A stretch of 21,460 bases of DNA from Candidatus Omnitrophota bacterium (lineage in GTDB: Bacteria; Omnitrophota; Koll11; Gygaellales; JAQTUY01): positions 1 to 21,460 of the forward strand of contig JAQTUY010000011.1 in NCBI GenBank assembly GCA_028707105.1, given 5' to 3'. This document shows positions 11,296 through 20,495 of this stretch, in pieces. Position 1 is the first letter of the stretch. Each line of letters opens with the position of its first letter. Under the pieces are notes generated by a model that was given only the letters and a program-made list of their open reading frames with translations, was not told where the DNA came from and ran no database searches. Made by a program: the position numbers and the translations under genes.

Positions 11296-14200
11296 TTAGA
11301 AGAGGGGGGCTGCTGCCATCACTACCAGCGTGATATCATCATACTGCTCTCTGGTGCCGATATAGGAGTAGACTTCTTCCTTGATAGAATTAAGCAGTTG
11401 TTCCGCGGGTTTAGAGCCGTACTTTTGGATGAGCTCAATCAGCTTCTCAAGGCCAAACAAGTCTTCTTGGGGGTTCCTGGCTTCAGTGACACCGTCAGTG
11501 TAGAGAATTATCTTATCCCCTGGGTTAAGTGAGATCTGTTTATCTTCCAGGAAGGCGGAGATGTCCGGGACCATGCCGAGCATAAAGCCGCCGGAGATGA
11601 TGGATTCGACTTTCCCGTTATTCCTATATATAAGGATATGCTCATGTCCGGCTGAGGAGTAGGTTAAGGTCTTGGTTTGAGTATCATACCTGAAGTAGAG
11701 CATGGTCATGAACTTCTGGGCGCCGATGTGCTTGACCAGGATCTGGTTAGTACGCAGAAGTATCTGTTTAGGAGAGGTCTCTTCCTGGGAGAGGGTGTGG
11801 ATGGCGGTCTTGGCCATGGCCATAAGTAAGCCTGCGGCTACGCCTTTGCCGGAGACGTCACCGATGACAATTGAGACTGAAGGGTTGTTTGGGTCTTCGG
11901 GGGTGACGAAATCATAGTAGTCTCCTCCTATCTCTTTGGCCGGGAGCATCAGACCGGAGAGTTTTAATCCTTGGATGACTGGACTCTCCTTGGGGAGGAG
12001 GCTTTCCTGGATCTGCCTGCCCAGCTCTAGCTCTTGTTTTAATCTTTCCTGTTCAACTAAGCTTGAGACCAGGAAGGCGTTCTCAATTGAGACTGAAGCC
12101 TGGACTGCAAAGCCTTTCATTAATTCCAGTTCATCTTTGCCAAAGGTACCTCCGGCTAAGCGGTTATCCATATAGAGGATACCTATAGGCTTATCCCTGG
12201 TCTGTAGGGGTACGGCGATGGCTTGTTTGACAGAGAAGGTTTTGAGCTCGTTTGAGATCTTAGAAGTGGATGCGGTATCTTGGCCGGCAATAACAGCAGC
12301 TTTAGAATTCTGGACTTCATTGATAAGCTCAAGAGATAATTTGTAGTTCTCATAGGAAAAGGATAGGCCTTGGAGGTCTTTTTCCAGGTTGGAGGAGACT
12401 TTTAAAGAGAGGTTCTTAGCCTGGTCGTAGAGCAGCAAAAAGCCTCTTTCAGCTCCGGTTACCTTCAGGCCGTATTCCAGGATCTTCTGGAGCAGCTCAT
12501 CCAGGATAAAGATCGAGCCGATGGCCTGGGTTACGGAGAGTAGCGAATCTAGATGGCGCTTCTGGGTCAGGACTGTACGGGAGTCTACCGATATGCCTTC
12601 GGGAGAGATGGATTCCAGGAGCTTATTGGTAGTATCTAAGTCCAGCTTACAGCCCATCTCGGTAAAGAGGTCCCTGGCTTCGATCAGGTTAGAGTAGGCT
12701 TTTTTACGGATAATTGGGTCTGACCCCATTTTATCCGAAAGCAGGAACTTGGCTTGTTCCAGGAGGATATAGGCGATGCGGTACTTGTCGCCGCCGGGGT
12801 TATTCTTGTTGGTACGCAGCCAATGCAGGGCTTTATCCCAGGTACGCACTGCCTTTTTCTTCCTGCCGGTGAGCCAGAGGTAGGTACCGTTGACTTGGAG
12901 AGTCCAGCCGTAGAAGAATTTGTACAAAAAAGAAAAGATGTGGGATTCGCATATCAGCCAGGAGGCAAGTTTTAAATACCGCCGCCTATCCCCCGCCGAC
13001 AAATTGGCATCAGCGCTGACAGCGTCCAAACATACTTGTGCCCCCATGTTAAAGTTATCCAAGATCCAGGGGCCAAGATTAAAATGCGAGAAGAACAGCT
13101 TCGATGCTTCCTCCACAGCGATCACTGCGTCTTTGTGTTTACCCATTCTAGAATATGCCCATGCCAGGATAGATATGGTATAAACCTCGTTGGGCGCATC
13201 CCTTGTTTCTTTCATCAACACGCGCGCTTCTTTAATCTCATCAATCACCGATCCGTCAACATTTCCAAGCGCGCAATGCATTTTGACCTTGTTTAACAAC
13301 GCCCAGCCGAGTATTTGTAAAGCTTTTGCTTCTCGAGCGATCGCAAGATATTCATAACAATCATTTAAATTTAGATTCCCGGTCACAAGATCATTATCGA
13401 TCCTGAAGGCGTATCCCACGCCGGAACCCCAGTATTCTCCGTATATTTTTAATAAATTAATTGCTCTCTGCGCGGCCGCCAAGCCTTCCTTAGGCCTATT
13501 GGCAAAATAATAGGTATACGCTATATAGGCATTGGCAACGCCCTCTACTATTTTGTCGCCCAACTCCTGGGACATCTTTAGGCCCTTATCCAAATCGCGG
13601 AAAGCCCGGCTGAACCAGGGAAAGGTAGCCCAAGTAGGCCCGCCCGAGGCGTAATTGTATGCCAGGTCCGGGCTAGGCCCTTTTTTCTCGGTGAAATTCA
13701 AGCTTTTCAACCAAAAATATAATGTCCTGCTCATATCAAAACAATAATATATGTGCGCAAGTTTAAGGTAGGTCCGGACAATGAATATGTCTAGGCCAGA
13801 GGCCGGAATACGTTTGTCGCTGACAAAGACTTTCGGAAACCAGGTATGCAGCATCTGACGGAAGAACTCTTTTGTAATACCTAAAATAACGCCGATGTTG
13901 CTGCTAAAAAATGCGACCCCGAGAACCCTAAGTGCCTGCTCTAAGACTTTGACGCTGTTTTCAAGTTCTCCCTTAGCAAATAAGGTATCTCCCATCGCGG
14001 ATAAAACCTGGGCCTTATAGAATTTATTCTGTGCCGGGATAAGCGAATTACATTTTCCCAACGCTTCCATTGATTCTTCAAATCTAGCGGCTAATCTGTA
14101 TACCTGCCCTAAGCTCTCTAAGACCTCAATATACTCCTGTGATTTATCTTTACCCTGCTTTTCAAGGATCTGCTTGGCGGTTACATACAAGTCTATGGCC

Positions 14201-16449
14201 AACATACTGGCATATGCCGACTTGGCCTTATGCCCTGCCGGTATGCAATATTGAAGCGCCTTATCTTCTACTTTGCCTTGCGTGAAATGATAAGCCAAGT
14301 CATATAAGACATTATCGGTAGCCCCCTTATTCCGCGCTTCCAGGAGTTCGGCGATGTGCTTATGCAAAGGCGCCCTTTCCTCCCCGGATACTCTCTGGTA
14401 GAAAGCTTCGCGGATGCGATCATGCACAAAGAATATATTTTCCTCTCCGGTAAGGTCGCGGTAAAGAAGCTGGTTGTGAATACCATTCTCTATAGAACCC
14501 AAGACCTGGTCCTGCGATTGATGGGTCAAGTCAACCAGAAGGCTGAATTGTATTTCCTTGCCCATGACCGAACCGTAGGAAAGTATTTTTAAAGACTCTT
14601 CAGAGAGGTCCTTCATCCGTTTTAAAACCGCCTCGACGATGGTAGTGGGCAGATTGGCGTTTTTAAGCTTTTCCAGATCGTAGGTATAGTGGTCTTCCAT
14701 AAGATATACCACTCTGGAGTCAAATAGCGAATGCAAAAGCTCGAGAGTGAAAAAAGGATTTCCTTTAGTCCTTTCGTTGAGCTCCTGAGCCAGCGGCAAG
14801 ACAGCATCCTCTTTTTCCATAATGATCTGGCTTATCATCTGGGAAGTTTCCCTAAGGCCAAACGATCTAATGGGCATCTCGTAAAGCAAGACCTGTTTTT
14901 CTTTAAGCCTGCTGACAAGCTGGGCTAAAGGATGTTCCTTCCCGACTTCGGTATCACGGTAGCTAATAATAAGAATGACTGAAGAATTATGCAGTTTTTC
15001 CGCAAAACGCTCCAGTATTTCAAAAGAACCGTCGTCGGCCCATTGTAGGTCATCTAAAAACATGAGTAGCGGAGAATCAGGCGTAGATAAATATGTCAAA
15101 AAGTTGGTAATGGCGATCAAAAAACGGATCTTTTCTTTCTCGGCCTCCAGCTCGGTAAGCTTGGGCGGTTTGCCTATCAAATCGACGATAGCTGGGGCTA
15201 TCTTAACGACTTCCCCTCCAAGTTCCCCTAAATTATCCTTAATGCGTTTAATACGGGACTGCTGTTCATCTTGCGGCAGCCGCTTTATTTTATCGATAAA
15301 AGCATCTATGGCTTCCGAGAATACTTTATAGGGGGTCTTTAGATCATATTGATAGCATTTGCCTCCGCAGAAGATACCGTTCACTCCGTGGACACAACCC
15401 CGGAGCTCATCGACTAGGCGCGATTTACCGATGCCTGGTTCGCCAAACACGAAAGAAAGATTCCCTTTTCCCTGTTCAGCCTGGTCAAGAAGGGCCTTAA
15501 GCTGATCTAATTCCTTGTCCCTGCCAATAAGACGGGTGGAGAAATCAAGCTGCCTTAGTTTGTCAAAACGGGCGATCTCAAAGTCTATTACGGTTTTGCC
15601 TTCAGCTTTTTGTTTCCGGTATTCCTTAAGATCGGCGATCAGCCCGGTTAATGATTGGTATCTATCCTGGGGGTCTTTTGCGATAAGGCGTAAGACGATA
15701 TTCTCTATAACCGATGGGATCTGGCTGTTAATTTTAACCGGTGGATCGGGCACCTGGGCTATATGTTGATGGATAAGAGTTGAGACATCCTGGGCCAAGT
15801 AAGGCAGGCGGCCGCTGACTAATTGATAGAATAGCACGCCGAGTGAATAGATATCAGAACGGACATCTATAGGTTTTCTAAGGATACCCGATGACTCGGG
15901 TGAAAGATAGCCAAAGGTCGATATGATCTCATCGGGTTCGGAGATCTTGCTGATGTCGTTTAAGAGGCTATTGCCGAAATTGGTGAGCTTAACGGTTTTC
16001 AAGTCCGGGGTTACAAAGACACTTTGGGGACTGATAGATTGATGTAAAATAGAGTTCTGATGGACCAGATCAAGGGCGGATGATATTTGAAGAATGATAT
16101 CTACTGTCGTATCTATTTGTATAGGCTGGCTGATATTTTGAGGCTGCTTTAGGAAGCTGGAGAGCAATATAGAATCGGAATATTCTTTTACGACGTAATC
16201 TGCCCCTTCGAATTCACCTTGGGAGAGTATTTTAGAGAGGTTAGGATGGCTGAGCCTGGAAAGCTGGTCCTGGAGGCGCTTGAAACGAAGCAAGGTCTCT
16301 AAAGGGCGTTGCTTGGTCTTTTCTTTGAGGAACCTCACGAAGACGGGCTTGTTTTCGGCGGTATCTTGGGCTTTATAGAGGACAGTGAGGTTATCCTGGG
16401 TTACTTCTTCAGTGATCTTATAACGGTTAGATACGGTTTTACCGAGCAT
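11296..16449 (-). CDS. Giant signalling protein: pseudokinase, AAA ATPase, helical repeats, GAF, SpoIIE/PP2C phosphatase
   Basis: 1717 residues. Residues 1-280 have a Ser/Thr kinase fold, but the catalytic residues are lost: HRDxKPxN reads HQSISPQSV, DFG reads NFG, and the glycine loop and the beta-3 Lys are not recognisable. The structural SPE (about 183) and DIYSLG remain. An AAA/STAND-type ATPase follows with IGRDKEL (about 305), Walker A GEPGIGKS (about 338) and Walker B FLDDLQWAD (about 464). Residues 650-1240 are TPR-like. A GAF domain lies at about 1300-1455, then a linker helix, then a SpoIIE/PP2C phosphatase with all metal-binding motifs: GGDYYDF (about 1510), GDVSGKG, YTDGVTEA and YDDITLVV (about 1705). 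It starts two bases after tadZA, so it is co-expressed with pilus assembly genes. The phosphatase substrate, usually an anti-sigma antagonist, is not in the window. Confidence 0.88.
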   Translation of the reverse strand: MLGKTVSNRYKITEEVTQDNLTVLYKAQDTAENKPVFVRFLKEKTKQRPLETLLRFKRLQDQLSRLSHPNLSKILSQGEFEGADYVVKEYSDSILLSSFLKQPQNISQPIQIDTTVDIILQISSALDLVHQNSILHQSISPQSVFVTPDLKTVKLTNFGNSLLNDISKISEPDEIISTFGYLSPESSGILRKPIDVRSDIYSLGVLFYQLVSGRLPYLAQDVSTLIHQHIAQVPDPPVKINSQIPSVIENIVLRLIAKDPQDRYQSLTGLIADLKEYRKQKAEGKTVIDFEIARFDKLRQLDFSTRLIGRDKELDQLKALLDQAEQGKGNLSFVFGEPGIGKSRLVDELRGCVHGVNGIFCGGKCYQYDLKTPYKVFSEAIDAFIDKIKRLPQDEQQSRIKRIKDNLGELGGEVVKIAPAIVDLIGKPPKLTELEAEKEKIRFLIAITNFLTYLSTPDSPLLMFLDDLQWADDGSFEILERFAEKLHNSSVILIISYRDTEVGKEHPLAQLVSRLKEKQVLLYEMPIRSFGLRETSQMISQIIMEKEDAVLPLAQELNERTKGNPFFTLELLHSLFDSRVVYLMEDHYTYDLEKLKNANLPTTIVEAVLKRMKDLSEESLKILSYGSVMGKEIQFSLLVDLTHQSQDQVLGSIENGIHNQLLYRDLTGEENIFFVHDRIREAFYQRVSGEERAPLHKHIAELLEARNKGATDNVLYDLAYHFTQGKVEDKALQYCIPAGHKAKSAYASMLAIDLYVTAKQILEKQGKDKSQEYIEVLESLGQVYRLAARFEESMEALGKCNSLIPAQNKFYKAQVLSAMGDTLFAKGELENSVKVLEQALRVLGVAFFSSNIGVILGITKEFFRQMLHTWFPKVFVSDKRIPASGLDIFIVRTYLKLAHIYYCFDMSRTLYFWLKSLNFTEKKGPSPDLAYNYASGGPTWATFPWFSRAFRDLDKGLKMSQELGDKIVEGVANAYIAYTYYFANRPKEGLAAAQRAINLLKIYGEYWGSGVGYAFRIDNDLVTGNLNLNDCYEYLAIAREAKALQILGWALLNKVKMHCALGNVDGSVIDEIKEARVLMKETRDAPNEVYTISILAWAYSRMGKHKDAVIAVEEASKLFFSHFNLGPWILDNFNMGAQVCLDAVSADANLSAGDRRRYLKLASWLICESHIFSFLYKFFYGWTLQVNGTYLWLTGRKKKAVRTWDKALHWLRTNKNNPGGDKYRIAYILLEQAKFLLSDKMGSDPIIRKKAYSNLIEARDLFTEMGCKLDLDTTNKLLESISPEGISVDSRTVLTQKRHLDSLLSVTQAIGSIFILDELLQKILEYGLKVTGAERGFLLLYDQAKNLSLKVSSNLEKDLQGLSFSYENYKLSLELINEVQNSKAAVIAGQDTASTSKISNELKTFSVKQAIAVPLQTRDKPIGILYMDNRLAGGTFGKDELELMKGFAVQASVSIENAFLVSSLVEQERLKQELELGRQIQESLLPKESPVIQGLKLSGLMLPAKEIGGDYYDFVTPEDPNNPSVSIVIGDVSGKGVAAGLLMAMAKTAIHTLSQEETSPKQILLRTNQILVKHIGAQKFMTMLYFRYDTQTKTLTYSSAGHEHILIYRNNGKVESIISGGFMLGMVPDISAFLEDKQISLNPGDKIILYTDGVTEARNPQEDLFGLEKLIELIQKYGSKPAEQLLNSIKEEVYSYIGTREQYDDITLVVMAAAPLF

Positions 16450-16451
16450 AG

Positions 16452-18623
16452 CTAAGCCTTTTTGGGCTCAAGCTTAAAGATGTTTGCCGAAAGAGGAATA
16501 CCCCGCATCTGGATCTCATCTAAAAAGGAGGGAATGTATCCCGTGGGCTGGAAGTCTCCCAATATATTGCCGTGATTATCGATACTGGCCTGTTTAAACA
16601 TAAAAATGTCCTTGAGGATGATATGTGTTTCGTCGCTCATGCCGGCAAGTTCGGTTATCGCCATTACCTTACGCGTACCGTCGGAAAGACGCGCGGTATG
16701 CACGATAATATCGATAGCGGAGGCGATCATTTCCCTTATGGCCCGGATAGGCAATTCTACCCCGGACATCAATATCAATGAATCAAGGCGCGAGAGTACA
16801 TCGTATGTGGAATTGGCGTGAATGGTGGTCATAGAACCGTCGTGGCCGGTATTCATGGCCTGGAGCATGTCCAGGGATTCCCCGCCGCGGCATTCGCCGA
16901 TGATGATCCTGTCCGGACGCATCCTTAAGGTATTCCTGAAAAGGTCGCGGATGGTAATAGCTCCCTTGCCTTCGATATTGGGGGGGCGCGATTCCAGGCG
17001 CACCCAATGCTCCTGATGAAGTTTCAGCTCCGCGGCATCCTCAATAGTGATAATGCGTTCATTATCCGGTATAAACGCCGAAAGGATATTCAAGACCGTA
17101 GTTTTACCGCTTCCGGTCCCTCCGGAAACTATGATATTTTTCCTGGATATAACGCAGGCCTTAATGAACTCGCCCATTGACTGGTTGATCGCTTTAAGCT
17201 GGACTAATTCCTCGATCTTGAATCTTTCCTTCCTGAATTTCCGGATGGTCAAAGTCGGCCCGGTCAGGGCTAGCGGAGGAATAATGGCGTTGACGCGCGA
17301 GCCGTCGGTAAGACGGGCATCCACCATAGGCGAAGACTCATCGATACGCCTGCCGATAGGCGCGATAATGCGTTCGATTATAGTCTTGACCTGATCGTTG
17401 GAAATAAATTTTTTGCCGGAGCGCTCGACCTTTCCTTTGCGCTCCACATAGATCTCGTCTTTATTATTGACCATGATATCGGTTATCTCGGTGTCGTCAA
17501 TAAGGTCTTCCAGCGCGCCCAGGCCTAAAGCTTCATCCATTATCTCTTTGACCAGATTACGCCGCACGTCAAATGACGATATCAGGCTGGCGGCCTCTTC
17601 GGCCAAAAGGTTGCCTACCATCTTCTCGGCTTTTTCCCGCAGTTCTTTAGTCTTATAGCGGTCGGTAAAGACCTTCAGGTCCAGCTTCTTTAAGTCAAGT
17701 TCATCGATCAGGCGTTGATGGATGCGCTTTTTTAGCGCTATCACCTCATCCTTTTCATCCGCGAGAGCCGGCTCGGCCATGGGCTCGGCCATCCCGACCT
17801 TAGACCAGAATTCACCGGTTTGCTGCGGCACGGCCTCTTTTAACTTAAGCGTATCTATCTCTTGATGGGCGAGGAAAAGCCCTTCTTTAAGCGTAATATC
17901 ATCCACCAGCTTCTTTATCGCCAGGCTTACCTTGCTGGCCGGACTGTCGATGATCACCGGGGTCTTCCTGTTAACGGACTGAAGAACGGTTTTCTCCTCC
18001 GAAGGAATTAAGGCTATGATCTCAATGGGCAATGTGACCCTAACCTCCTGCCAGCTGATACTGCTTGAGCTTTCGGCGCGGTTGAGGACCACCTTGACCA
18101 TTTTCAGCGGAAAATGCAGGAATTGCAGGGTATCGATGGACCATTTGGTCTGATAGATGGAAAGCACATCGGGTGTGACCACCATAAGTATAAGGTTGCA
18201 TTCGTTCAATATGCTTATCAGCAGCTCTGAGAACGCCCTGCCCGTATCGATCACCACGTAATCATATTGCGGAGTGAACAAATTGAGCACTTGTTTAATG
18301 AATTGAGGGTCCAGATGAAGCGCATCCTGAGGCTTAAGCAGCCCGGCGAGAAAATCCACTCCCGATGAATGGGTAGTTATGAACTCTTTGACCTTTATGT
18401 CTTTTATTTGTTTTTTAAGGAGAGCGACGATATCGACGGCGGATTTAGTAGGGGTGATATCCAGCATTTTAGCCATATCACCGACGACCTGGGTGTCCAG
18501 GTCGATCAAAAGGACCTTTCTGCCCTTCTCTTTGGCCAAAGCAACTGCGGTGTTGGCCGCAAGAAAGGTCTTGCCTACCCCACCCTTAGTGCTCAGGATA
18601 GCGATTGTTTTAGCTTGAGCCAT
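16452..18623 (-). CDS. TadZ-TadA fusion: MinD/ParA-like localiser joined to pilus assembly/retraction ATPase
   Basis: A 723-residue fusion of two normally separate Tad proteins. Residues 1-245 are a MinD/ParA-type ATPase (TadZ/CpaE-like): deviant Walker A KGGVGKT at 13-19, switch region LIDLDTQ at about 40-46, and VVIDTG near 124. The usual N-terminal receiver-like domain of CpaE is absent. A charged linker leads to a complete TadA/CpaF ATPase (about 290-723): Walker A GGTGSGKTT (about 500), Asp box ITIEDAAELKL, Walker B MRPDRIIIGECRGGE, and His box TGHDGSMTTIHAN. In Tad systems TadZ places the machine at the pole and TadA powers pilus assembly. The start follows the cpaC stop by nine bases with no evident ribosome site, suggesting coupling. 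No frameshift or stop separates the halves. Confidence 0.92.
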   Translation of the reverse strand: MAQAKTIAILSTKGGVGKTFLAANTAVALAKEKGRKVLLIDLDTQVVGDMAKMLDITPTKSAVDIVALLKKQIKDIKVKEFITTHSSGVDFLAGLLKPQDALHLDPQFIKQVLNLFTPQYDYVVIDTGRAFSELLISILNECNLILMVVTPDVLSIYQTKWSIDTLQFLHFPLKMVKVVLNRAESSSSISWQEVRVTLPIEIIALIPSEEKTVLQSVNRKTPVIIDSPASKVSLAIKKLVDDITLKEGLFLAHQEIDTLKLKEAVPQQTGEFWSKVGMAEPMAEPALADEKDEVIALKKRIHQRLIDELDLKKLDLKVFTDRYKTKELREKAEKMVGNLLAEEAASLISSFDVRRNLVKEIMDEALGLGALEDLIDDTEITDIMVNNKDEIYVERKGKVERSGKKFISNDQVKTIIERIIAPIGRRIDESSPMVDARLTDGSRVNAIIPPLALTGPTLTIRKFRKERFKIEELVQLKAINQSMGEFIKACVISRKNIIVSGGTGSGKTTVLNILSAFIPDNERIITIEDAAELKLHQEHWVRLESRPPNIEGKGAITIRDLFRNTLRMRPDRIIIGECRGGESLDMLQAMNTGHDGSMTTIHANSTYDVLSRLDSLILMSGVELPIRAIREMIASAIDIIVHTARLSDGTRKVMAITELAGMSDETHIILKDIFMFKQASIDNHGNILGDFQPTGYIPSFLDEIQMRGIPLSANIFKLEPKKA

Positions 18624-18632
18624 TTAAAATTA

Positions 18633-20342
18633 TTAATTGTTGCGGAAAGCAACGGGGATCTCCACCCGCAGCTCATCCTGCTGTACTTGCTCGGGTAACG
18701 TAGGATACGGCGCCTGCCTGTAAACCGTTTCTAACGCGGCCTCATCCAATATCCTGTATCCGGAAGACTGCAGAAGCTTGACCTCTTTGAGGGTGCCGTC
18801 ATAATTTATGTTGAGGCTTAGCTTCGTCGTTCCCTGCCATCCCGCGTTCTTGGCATCCTGAGGATAATAAACCGCATCGATTATCTTTTTATAGATAGTA
18901 TTGATGTAATCCGCCAGCGAAGTTGAGACTCCGCCTTCAGCATCAGATCCAATGATCTCAATGTCGGCTGAAGGAGCTTCTTTTAACAGCGCGATAGCCG
19001 GCTGCGCCGGGGCTGCTTTAGCGGCAGTCGTTTGATCGGAAGTAATAATATCCGTTACTATCCTGGTTTCCGGGATAGTAAAGGCCTGGGTTGCCGTTTG
19101 TCCCGCGGCGGCATTCTGCTGTACCGGCTGGCCCCTGCTGATGATGCGGGGAGTAAGGGTAATGAATAACTCGGTATTACCCCTCTCTCCCGATCCGCCG
19201 CCTTCCCTGGTCGTTCTTTTCCTGAAGAAACCTCCGAATAGGGGAGCATCTCCTAAAACCGGGAATTTACGCAGATCTTCTTCGCTTTTCTGCTTCATTA
19301 AGCCGCCGATGGCCAGGGTTTGATTATTATTAAGATACAACTCGGTCGTTGTCGAACGCTTGCTCAAAGGATAAGCTTTGGCCGTGGGCGCGTCGGCATC
19401 GCCCAGATATTCCGCCTCTCCGACTTCACTAACCTCTACTTTAAGCTTAAGATGTATCCTGTCATCCGCCGTAATGACGGGCTGAATATTTAACTTTATT
19501 CCGAATTCCTTATACTCCACCGTTGATGACGTAGCCCCGCCGGTCTCGGAAACGGTAGTAGTAAAGGTGGGCTTTTCTCCTCCTACCAGCAACTCCGCTT
19601 CTTTGCCGCTTTGGCATGCCACATTAGGACGGGAAAGTATTTTGGCTTTGCCTTCGTTTACCAGGAGGTCCAACTGCGCTGTCAGGCCGGAACGGGTATA
19701 ATTGAGGACATTGAACACGGCGGAAAGGTTGGGAGTAGTATAGCCGGGCTCAGACAAGCTTATCTGTCCTGGCCAGGTAAAACCAAGGGTAGAGGTAGCA
19801 TCTTTATCCAGTTCCAAAACCTCAACATTGATATCAACGACGGCTTCCTCTTCCTTAACCTGGATAAGGTCGGTAGTCTTTTCTTTTAACGGGCCTAATG
19901 CGGTATCGATAAGCTGTTTTTCCTGCGCTGTCTTAACCGCTCCCAGTAAAAGAACTTTGCCTTCAGTCTCAACCGCCCTGGTATAAACTCCGGGCTGGTT
20001 CAATTCCTTCAGGAGGCCGTCTATCCGCGCTTTGATGTCGCTCATATCCTCCGACATGACCCGGACGCGATAGGACTGCTCGCCGTAATTATCCTTAAGC
20101 ATGAACGTAGTCACGCCCAGGGCTTTAGGGGTCAACGTTACGGCATCCTCTGATACGTCTGAAATATCGACGATGCTGGGATTGCCGACTACCACGCGCG
20201 AGGGCACATTAGCCTCTATGACGCGCGTCTCACCCATATAAAGCTTAAGTTCAGTGCTGGTTTTAACATCCTCATCCTGAGCTAAAACGGTCCGGGGCAA
20301 AATAGCGCAACATAAAATTAATAGAAAGGTTATCTTCCTCAC
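18633..20342 (-). CDS. cpaC: CpaC/RcpA secretin with a C-terminal TonB-like domain
   Basis: Start chosen at the GTG at 20340-20342, with AGGAGG nine bases ahead (569 residues). An in-frame ATG 18 codons upstream lies in structured RNA and would bury the signal peptide. Order: signal peptide VRKITFLLILCCAILPRTVLA; pilus N0-type domain (LKLYMGETRVIEANVPSRVV, about 30-98); BON-like segment (about 100-170); secretin domain (VDINVEVLELDKDATSTLGF to NTELFITLTPRIISR, about 172-405); Ala/Thr-rich linker; then about 475-569 a TonB C-terminal-like domain (YYPQDAKNAGWQGTTKLSLN, LLQSSGYRILDEAALE, APYPTLP). The secretin forms the outer-membrane pilus channel. The TonB-like end is unusual for this family. 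Confidence 0.92.
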   Translation of the reverse strand: MRKITFLLILCCAILPRTVLAQDEDVKTSTELKLYMGETRVIEANVPSRVVVGNPSIVDISDVSEDAVTLTPKALGVTTFMLKDNYGEQSYRVRVMSEDMSDIKARIDGLLKELNQPGVYTRAVETEGKVLLLGAVKTAQEKQLIDTALGPLKEKTTDLIQVKEEEAVVDINVEVLELDKDATSTLGFTWPGQISLSEPGYTTPNLSAVFNVLNYTRSGLTAQLDLLVNEGKAKILSRPNVACQSGKEAELLVGGEKPTFTTTVSETGGATSSTVEYKEFGIKLNIQPVITADDRIHLKLKVEVSEVGEAEYLGDADAPTAKAYPLSKRSTTTELYLNNNQTLAIGGLMKQKSEEDLRKFPVLGDAPLFGGFFRKRTTREGGGSGERGNTELFITLTPRIISRGQPVQQNAAAGQTATQAFTIPETRIVTDIITSDQTTAAKAAPAQPAIALLKEAPSADIEIIGSDAEGGVSTSLADYINTIYKKIIDAVYYPQDAKNAGWQGTTKLSLNINYDGTLKEVKLLQSSGYRILDEAALETVYRQAPYPTLPEQVQQDELRVEIPVAFRNN

Positions 20343-20359
20343 GCTTGTAAAACCTCCTT

Positions 20360-20495
20360 CATCCACAAGGATGACACCCGCGCAATATCCCCACACGGGG
20401 ATACCGGCGCAATGCCAATAGGCGCCGGGTACTCCGCCACGAGGCGGACACTAGCCCAATTCCGATCAGGGCCAGGCGCTATTAGCGTTGGGTGT
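20360..20495 (-). promoter_or_regulatory. Structured leader RNA between cpaB and cpaC (candidate cis-regulatory element)
   Basis: The 152-base gap folds, by eye, into a multi-branched RNA. ACACCC (20495-20490) pairs with GGGTGT (20379-20374) and encloses five hairpins: CGCT/AGCG (20487-20477), GCCC/GGGC (20472-20454), TCCGCC-TCGT-GGCGGA (20448-20433), CCGGCGC/GCGCCGG (20428-20404) and TATCCCC-GTGT-GGGGATA (20403-20386). Outside it, CATCC-TTGT-GGATG (20373-20360) lies next to the cpaC ribosome site. CCTT in that hairpin could pair instead with AAGG of AAGGAGG. I recognise no known riboswitch class; it lacks the GEMM boxes. Confidence 0.55.

Noticed and set aside
20343..20396. Longer secretin start at 20396
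   Set aside because: The 18 extra residues would hide the signal peptide and lie in structured RNA; AGGAGG stands in front of the GTG at 20342.
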